In this document: one piece after another, positions 59,187-64,000 of the stretch
Position numbering within the stretch: the stretch's first letter is position 1
How the letters are laid out: each line of letters starts with the position of its first letter
Source of the DNA: Bacteroidota bacterium
GTDB taxonomy: Bacteria > Bacteroidota > Bacteroidia > 2-12-FULL-35-15
Reading direction: 5' to 3'
DNA length: 64,000 bases
NCBI GenBank assembly: GCA_017303895.1
Contig: JAFLBF010000011.1
Span: 52,500-116,499, forward strand
Translations under genes and position numbers: made by a program
Notes under the pieces: model-generated
What the model saw: only the letters and a program-made list of their open reading frames with translations
What the model was told of the DNA's origin: nothing
Databases searched by the model: none

Positions 59187-59810
59187 TTACCCAATTAATG
59201 TTATCATATCAGCTTCATAGTTATTATATATATTCCATTTCAAAAGTTCTACGATTTTTTTTGCTTTATTGTCTGTATAATCTATAGTCAAATCATATTC
59301 ACCTCCAAAGTCATTTGTCAAATTTAAAAAACAGTCCTTCACTTTTTGGGTGGGCTTACCTTCTTCGCAATGAATTGATTGATTTCTTCCTTGTAATATT
59401 ATATTCAGCAAAGTTTCACTGCCAATCTTCCTTCCTGAAGGACAGTTTGATGGATTACCTACGGCAGTTGAAATACCTTGTTTCGCAATTTGCAAAAGGC
59501 TCATGCATAATGAATTTATAGAATCTTTTTTGGTAATAATTGATTTTGCTATTAAATCTAGTTTCGCTTTTTTACCTTTTAAATCATTTTCTTCTGCAAA
59601 TTTTGCCATTCGTATATATTTCTGCTGAATCTGAAGATCACAAAAATCTTCATTCATATCAGCTGTAGAATAATCCCAAAACAGATGGTCAAAATCCTTT
59701 TTTAAACAATTGAATTGCTCTGTAAGATCATTAAATTGATACTCTTCGTGATGAATGATCTCTATTAGACTCTTCGCGGCAAACTTGGTTTCGACTAAAT
59801 ATTGATGCAT
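59187..59810 (-). CDS. Hypothetical protein with HEPN-type RNQSIH motif
   Basis: 207 aa from ATG 59810 (MHQYLVETKFAAKSLIEIIHH). A GTG seven codons upstream is the alternative. It is alpha-helical and contains R142-NQSI-H147 in ILQGRNQSIHCEEG, an Rx4H motif preceded by a helix as in HEPN domains. The segment around KIGSETLLNIILQGRNQ is well suited to forming the active site. No other domain. It is separated from the neighbours by about 160 and 250 bases, so it has its own promoter. Possible RNase (inference). Confidence 0.5.
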   Translation of the reverse strand: MHQYLVETKFAAKSLIEIIHHEEYQFNDLTEQFNCLKKDFDHLFWDYSTADMNEDFCDLQIQQKYIRMAKFAEENDLKGKKAKLDLIAKSIITKKDSINSLCMSLLQIAKQGISTAVGNPSNCPSGRKIGSETLLNIILQGRNQSIHCEEGKPTQKVKDCFLNLTNDFGGEYDLTIDYTDNKAKKIVELLKWNIYNNYEADMITLIG

Positions 59811-59973
59811 TTTATTTGTTTTTAATAACACATAAGGTTTTGCCCCTTGGCATTACTAACCTTTGAAACTGGAAGCTATCTGCCAACGCCAAAGTTTATT
59901 GTTTTTTTAATGTTTCTATTCGCACTTTCTCCCCATTTACGCAAATTCCTTGTTATTGGCAGGGCTCCTATGT

Positions 59974-61059
59974 CTATTCTTGATAATAATCCCAATTTTC
60001 AAATTTTAGTTCTCGTCCTGATGTAGGAACGCAATTAAAATATTTAATATTGTGAGTCTGAAGCTTGTCAAATATTTTATAAATTCTTTTCTTAACTTCT
60101 TCTGGTGTTCTTATTCCAAAGTATATGCCAGTTAAACACTGAATGGGATAGTGATTAATTCTTTCCTCAGGCTCTTTCTTTTCTCCGAAATTAATTTCAA
60201 TTGCTCTCCACTCATTTTCATATGCCCAAGGCAATGTCTTTGTTGAAAATACTGCTTCTAATTCATTTGCAAATTTATGAGTCCAACTTTTGGATAACCC
60301 AACCAAGTCACAATCGTATTCGTTATTAAAAACTGGTGAAAAGTCAAAGAAATTTATGTGTGGTTGTTTGTCTTGATATTTTACTTTTCTTATTCTCTCC
60401 CAAATGATAGTTTCTTCAATTTTCCATTTTGAAATCCTTTGTAGGTATTCTTCTTTATTATGATTTCTTTTTCCTATTGTCATTTTATATGGGAAAAGAC
60501 CATTGTTTTCAAGCGTAAATTCTAAGCATATGCCTGAATGCTTACTTGCATAATGCGACCACATTAAAAAGTCATTGTTGCTTTCTGAGAAACAAGTAGC
60601 ATGGCTGTTCTCTAGAAATTTTTTTGTAAGCCTTTTCAGTTCAATTTTAAAATTCGATATATCCAATTGAAAGGGGATGTTTTCATTTGTTGATAACAAA
60701 AGATTTTCTAATTCATCAATTGAAATAAATCCTTGTTCTTTTGCTAATTGAGCCAATCTATCAAAAAGGAATACTTTGTATGCATTTCTGAGCTCATCAT
60801 TTTTATTGAACTCTATAAGCTTTTGATTGTTCAATTTCTCATCATCTGTTAGTTGACCTTCGTGAATTTTTAGAGTCGTTTTAAATAGAAACCAAAGTAG
60901 GTTTTCAATTTGATTAATTTCCTTAGGTGTAAATTCAATTCTTGCACTAAGGTCTAAAGGATCATTGAGTTCTAAATATGATGCAAAATATAGTTCTTGA
61001 TAATACAACTCTTTAAATAAAAAATCGGTTAGTGGTCTGTATTTATAGAGTATTATCAT
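59974..61059 (-). CDS. DUF2971 family protein
   Basis: 361 aa. The start ILYKYRPLTDFLFKELYYQELYFASYLELNDPLDL and the later CFSESNNDFLMWSHYASKHSGICLEFTL and WAYENEWRAIE are the DUF2971 signatures. The family is of unestablished function and is widespread in accessory and defence-associated regions. It has no signal peptide or membrane segment. It has its own spacer on each side, so it is not obviously in an operon. Confidence 0.85.
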   Translation of the reverse strand: MIILYKYRPLTDFLFKELYYQELYFASYLELNDPLDLSARIEFTPKEINQIENLLWFLFKTTLKIHEGQLTDDEKLNNQKLIEFNKNDELRNAYKVFLFDRLAQLAKEQGFISIDELENLLLSTNENIPFQLDISNFKIELKRLTKKFLENSHATCFSESNNDFLMWSHYASKHSGICLEFTLENNGLFPYKMTIGKRNHNKEEYLQRISKWKIEETIIWERIRKVKYQDKQPHINFFDFSPVFNNEYDCDLVGLSKSWTHKFANELEAVFSTKTLPWAYENEWRAIEINFGEKKEPEERINHYPIQCLTGIYFGIRTPEEVKKRIYKIFDKLQTHNIKYFNCVPTSGRELKFENWDYYQE

Positions 61060-61206
61060 TTATTGTCCTAATATTATATATGTTCTTTGCTTTGCCACTT
61101 ATGGTTTCAGACTTTCCGTTGGTTGGCTTAACACATAAATTCCCTTCCAATACCATCGTTTATTTTAGCACAGTCACCCTCTGGCGCAATAGTTTGTTAT
61201 CGGATG

Positions 61207-62133
61207 TTATATTTTTTTACCTGCAAAGCAACTTGCCCAAATTTTGTTCTCAGTTTCTTTATCTATTTTGTATACTTGTTTCAAAAGTCTCAATATTTTT
61301 TCAATTCTGTCGGCAACCTTTGCAGAATTTTTTATTTCTTCTAATTCTTCGTCAGGAAAATATCGGAAGATTTCTTCTTCAAACTCATCAATAGTCTTTG
61401 GCTTATGAATAAAATGCTTTAAAAAATTAGAAATTTCTAAGGCCCTAATTTTGTCTTTATGTTCTTCAACTTTTTTGATGTCGTCTTTATGAATTTCCAT
61501 TTGCCGATTAATAAACCAATGGTAAAAATCCTCAATTAGATGATGGTAGTCGTTAATTAATACAAGCAAATCAATATCGTCAGTTTGTTCTGCTAAAAAC
61601 TTTTTTGAAAGAGAATTCCACCCTGAAAACTTTGCAATCTCTTTTGTCGGCAGGAGTAAAGTAATTACAAAATCGCTGGCATCTTTTTTATAAACTAATC
61701 TGGAAGAAACTCCTGGCATTTTATAGTGTTGAAAATACTGTCGCAAATCTTTGATGAATACTGCTAATTGATTATTTACAAATCGCTTATTTATTTCATC
61801 TTGGTAGTCAGGGAATAAATTGTTGTCAGAATATAGCTCACGATAATGATTTCTTGCATGGTCAGTGAGTGAAAGTGCTGACGCAATATAGTTGTGTAAG
61901 AATCTTGTGATTTGTCGTTGGTAATCATGAAGTAAATGTCTTTGTTCAATACTCATAAGTTTAAGTGAAACTTGCGGAGTGTTGTGAGTCTTTAAATGGT
62001 GAACTAACTCGTAGTAGTTACCATTAAAAATATCCAATGAAATACCGAAGTGTCTAATTCTCTCCAAAGATTGTTGCTCTGGCATCTCATTAAGCTCATT
62101 CCATAAAAATAGAATTGTCTGTCCGTGGTTCAT
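61207..62133 (-). CDS. Hypothetical protein with HEPN-type RQYFQH motif
   Basis: 308 aa. All-helical, with R131-QYFQ-H136 in FIKDLRQYFQHYKMPG, again an Rx4H motif at a helix end. A conserved-looking HNYIASALSLTDHARNHYRELY precedes it. The C-terminal half is helical (HLIEDFYHWFINRQMEIH, then a Lys/Glu-rich segment). It may be a HEPN-type protein; this is inference from one motif. No relative with known function is recognised. Confidence 0.5.
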   Translation of the reverse strand: MNHGQTILFLWNELNEMPEQQSLERIRHFGISLDIFNGNYYELVHHLKTHNTPQVSLKLMSIEQRHLLHDYQRQITRFLHNYIASALSLTDHARNHYRELYSDNNLFPDYQDEINKRFVNNQLAVFIKDLRQYFQHYKMPGVSSRLVYKKDASDFVITLLLPTKEIAKFSGWNSLSKKFLAEQTDDIDLLVLINDYHHLIEDFYHWFINRQMEIHKDDIKKVEEHKDKIRALEISNFLKHFIHKPKTIDEFEEEIFRYFPDEELEEIKNSAKVADRIEKILRLLKQVYKIDKETENKIWASCFAGKKI

Positions 62134-62294
62134 TTAATCTAAATTTTGTTTATGTCACTAGAGATTTGGGTCTTTGCGTTAGGGCAGACAATCAAAGCAG
62201 AAAAGCTGAGTCTATTGCTAAAGTTCAATTAAAAAAACACAGTGAGGTTTGCACTTCAGACCATCAGACACAAAGCTATTGTAGTCAATGCTTT

Positions 62295-62858
62295 CTATTC
62301 AAATTTCACAGTGTTTAGTTGTTCTAATATATTTTCTTCAGTTACGCTGTAGTTTGCGTAAAAAAATCGCCCATCCAAAAGATCTGATTTGTAGTAACTG
62401 TATATGTTAATGTCAATTCTTGGCGCTTTGAAAGTCCTTCCTACATATTCAAACACGTTTAGTATGCCTGAAAACTCGGGTGAAAAGTAAATCGCAGATT
62501 TAACTATATTTTTATTTCTTAACAGAGATAGTTTTTCTTCGTCAATATTAAAGAAAATAGTATCATTTCTAAGTATTGATTTTGGGAAGGTCTTTCTGAT
62601 AGACTCAAAAATTATTTCATCAATTCTGTCGTTCGGATAGTTTTTTTGTCTCGGATACTCTTGAAGTAAACTTTCTATTGAGGTAGTTGTCTTGCTTTCA
62701 CCTTCTTGTTTTTTCAAGTTATATTGAACCGTGAGCGGTCGAGTATAAATTACCTGTCCAATTTCATATTCACCATTCTGTCTGTCCGAGATGATGATTA
62801 TCTGTTTCAAAATTTTCAAATCTGCAATGTTTAACCATTTAAGTACCTCTTCTTTCAT
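62295..62858 (-). CDS. Hypothetical protein
   Basis: 187 aa, mixed alpha/beta, cytosolic. Begins MKEEVLKWLNIADLKILKQI. ISDRQNGEYEIGQVIYTRPLTVQYNLKKQ and AIYFSPEFSGILNVFEYVGRTFKAPRIDINIYSYY are the longest strand-rich parts. The motif FYANYSVTEENILEQLN ends the protein. Not a family I recognise; no catalytic motif is visible. Flanked by spacers of about 160 and 190 bases, so it is transcribed on its own. Confidence 0.6.
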   Translation of the reverse strand: MKEEVLKWLNIADLKILKQIIIISDRQNGEYEIGQVIYTRPLTVQYNLKKQEGESKTTTSIESLLQEYPRQKNYPNDRIDEIIFESIRKTFPKSILRNDTIFFNIDEEKLSLLRNKNIVKSAIYFSPEFSGILNVFEYVGRTFKAPRIDINIYSYYKSDLLDGRFFYANYSVTEENILEQLNTVKFE

Positions 62859-63049
62859 GTCGTTTTTTGTTGTTATATATAATAGTGCCTGTGTTTTAAC
62901 GGCATTCGTTGGTTAATTTTTTAAACCAAAACCCTGTCTTAATACCAAAATATAATTAAAAAACAATTGACTTTTTCTGGTCTACTCACTAATACAAGAC
63001 GGCTTTTATTGATAACGTATTTAACTAAATATATTTATTCTAATTTATA

Positions 63050-63328
63050 TTATCCTCCTCCAGAACCAGATAGTGGAGTTGCCCAGCCAAGCCAACTAGC
63101 AATCAGTCGTAAAATTAATAGAAGAATTATGCAGTAAAATGAATATTTTTGAATAATACTCAAAGGAGCACTAAATTTCAGAAGTAAAAATTCAAATTTC
63201 CCCTCAAACTTTGGAAGCATCCATTGAAGAAACATGAAACCTATTAAAATAATCCAACCGAAAATAAAAGTTCCCCCCAAAATTACGCAAGAAAAATTAA
63301 AAATTTTATCACCTATAGATTCTTCCAT
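63050..63328 (-). CDS. Small two-pass membrane protein
   Basis: 92 aa. Two membrane helices (about 15-35, VILGGTFIFGWIILIGFMF, and 60-80, YSFYCIILLLILRLIASW) and a Gly-rich tail (PLSGSGGG). The first residues MEESIGDKIF are acidic. No signal peptide. It may be an effector-like small membrane protein of the island, but there is no partner in view. Function unknown. Confidence 0.55.
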   Translation of the reverse strand: MEESIGDKIFNFSCVILGGTFIFGWIILIGFMFLQWMLPKFEGKFEFLLLKFSAPLSIIQKYSFYCIILLLILRLIASWLGWATPLSGSGGG

Positions 63329-63523
63329 TTAACAAATCATTCAGCCACGAAATTTTATTCTGCAAAAAAATTATTTTCTTGCTTCTCATATGTTTTTTAC
63401 TAAAAATCTAAAATAGTCATTAGCCTACGCTAAAAAACTAACGTTGAGAACTGTTAAATTACAAAAAAACTTGAATATCCCCTAGAAAAATACCAAATTA
63501 TTTAAAAAGAAAGAATGATGACT

Positions 63524-63592
63524 GAAAAAAAATTATCGATAACGTGAGTTGAACTGAAAAAAACTAAAAAAAACAGTAAAAAACTGAAAAAA
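63524..63592. promoter_or_regulatory. Helically phased A-tracts (bent DNA) near a TTATCGATAA palindrome
   Basis: A-tracts at 63557-63563, 63566-63573, 63578-63583 and 63587-63592 have centres about 9.5-11 bases apart, the phasing that gives a fixed bend. One more A-tract (63524-63532) and the palindrome TTATCGATAA (63533-63542) lie just upstream. They precede the ORF at 63649. Confidence 0.5.
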
Positions 63593-63648
63593 CTTGATTT
63601 TGCTATATCGCATTACCAATTTTGTTAAAAGCAAATTATTTACATCTA

Positions 63649-63927
63649 ATGCAAAATCTTTCGTTTGGAAAAATACTTACAAGTCAAGAAGGATCATCTG
63701 TCACTAATTCTTTTTTTTCTGAAGAAGGTGAATTGATTTACGAAATTATACATTACACAACAAGCGGCAGAGCTTTCTTTAAAATATCGCAGAATTGCAA
63801 TTCATTTATTGGGGTCAAAAATGTTAAAATCGACCAGCCTCCACTTGATCAATTGAAAATGGCTTTACAACAAGTTGATGAACTTCAGGAAATCATTAAG
63901 GGAATTGACAAAGAGCTAATACAGTAA
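63649..63927 (+). CDS. Small hypothetical protein (92 aa)
   Basis: From ATG 63649 (MQNLSFGKILTSQEGSSVTN). A TTG nine codons upstream is possible. Beta-rich, with an alpha-helical C-terminus (PPLDQLKMALQQVDELQEIIKGIDKEL). No domain recognised. It is on the plus strand, opposite the rest of the array, and downstream of phased A-tracts. The window ends about 70 bases later. Confidence 0.5.
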   Translation: MQNLSFGKILTSQEGSSVTNSFFSEEGELIYEIIHYTTSGRAFFKISQNCNSFIGVKNVKIDQPPLDQLKMALQQVDELQEIIKGIDKELIQ

Positions 63928-64000
63928 AAACAACGATTAAATAAAACTGCCATATTGTCTGCTTTACACTTTGGCAAACTATTGGATTCAAGTATTAAAA

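Noticed and set aside
58186..59810. Complete known defence system (restriction-modification, toxin-antitoxin, CBASS, Thoeris, BREX)
   Set aside because: No methylase, TIR, cyclase, PglZ or recognisable antitoxin is seen among the translated genes. Only isolated Abi/HEPN-like components are present.
59856..61207. Integron-type attC sites between single genes of the array
   Set aside because: An inverted pair CTGCCAA/TTGGCAG (59880-59886, 59956-59962) exists in one spacer, but other spacers lack it, there is no consistent GTTRRRY/RYYYAAC pair, and no integrase is present.
61032..62318. Plus-strand ORFs at 61032-61394 and 62115-62318
   Set aside because: They lie opposite clear minus-strand genes and their products look like low-complexity read-through (Phe/Leu/Ser-rich), typical of AT-rich antisense frames.
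1..64000. tRNA, rRNA, tmRNA, CRISPR array, insertion sequence or prophage
   Set aside because: I checked the gaps above 70 bases by eye for T-loop (GTTCGA) and acceptor patterns, regularly spaced repeats and transposase/integrase motifs and found none. A tRNAscan-SE/Infernal and ISfinder search would be decisive.

Overview
This window looks like part of a Bacteroidota chromosome (Chitinophagales/Sphingobacteriales/Flavobacteriia-like; I cannot place it more finely). The reasons are direct: several promoters match the Bacteroidota -7 box TAnnTTTG, two with a TTTG -33 box 19 bases upstream. There are two short RpoD-type sigma factors without region 1.1. Three secreted proteins end in type IX secretion sorting domains. 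There is a THX ribosomal protein, a long N-terminally extended GAPDH, and a carotenoid operon with a CrtYcd-type lycopene cyclase.

Layout. 1-500: the edge of a minus-strand unit of unknown genes. 645-6000: a secreted transglutaminase-like protein, a long-chain acyl-CoA ligase and a nitronate-monooxygenase-like flavoprotein. These are separated by unusually long spacers filled with a mosaic of repeats and hairpins. 6043-11896: a BatA/vWA membrane protein, a dihydroorotase homologue lacking several expected metal ligands, a lipoprotein, and three tandem secreted paralogues. 11994-15285: thrS-infC-rpmI-rplT, where infC appears to start at ATA behind a strong Shine-Dalgarno sequence. 15353-25063: a polytopic membrane protein, serA-DUF1015-yggS, a 2OG-Fe(II) oxygenase, a front-end-type fatty acid desaturase, a DUF4442 protein with HMG-CoA lyase, pyrD and a TPR protein.

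25334-31613: sigma factor 1, rpe, and a tight carotenoid operon (crtI, crtB, unknown secreted protein, CruF-like, crtZ, crtYcd). 31610-36654: an ABC exporter and a five-gene dapF operon. 36822-44475: HtrA protease, sigma factor 2, GAPDH, an M48 lipoprotein peptidase, a ureohydrolase, TrmH and THX.

44476-64000: visibly AT-richer accessory DNA. One hand-counted 60-base sample at 57061-57120 has 15 G/C, against 26 in a core sample at 40381-40440. It begins with DUF4238 and three T9SS cargo genes, one of 1726 residues. A 0.8-kb stretch with little in it follows. Then comes a nearly one-stranded array of unrelated single genes: HNH nuclease, a protein with an RNDIIH motif and a zinc ribbon, two small genes, a TerB-like/BRCT protein, an AbiV-like protein, two more proteins with HEPN-style Rx4H motifs, DUF2971, and unknowns. 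This array reads as a defence-type island. I see no complete known system (no restriction-modification, CBASS, BREX or CRISPR).

The signals I rate highest are the modular intergenic repeats at 1.5-6 kb, including hairpins whose stems differ but stay paired around a conserved CTTGA-type hexaloop; the ATA-start infC; and the HEPN-motif-rich array. I found no tRNA, rRNA, CRISPR array or insertion sequence.
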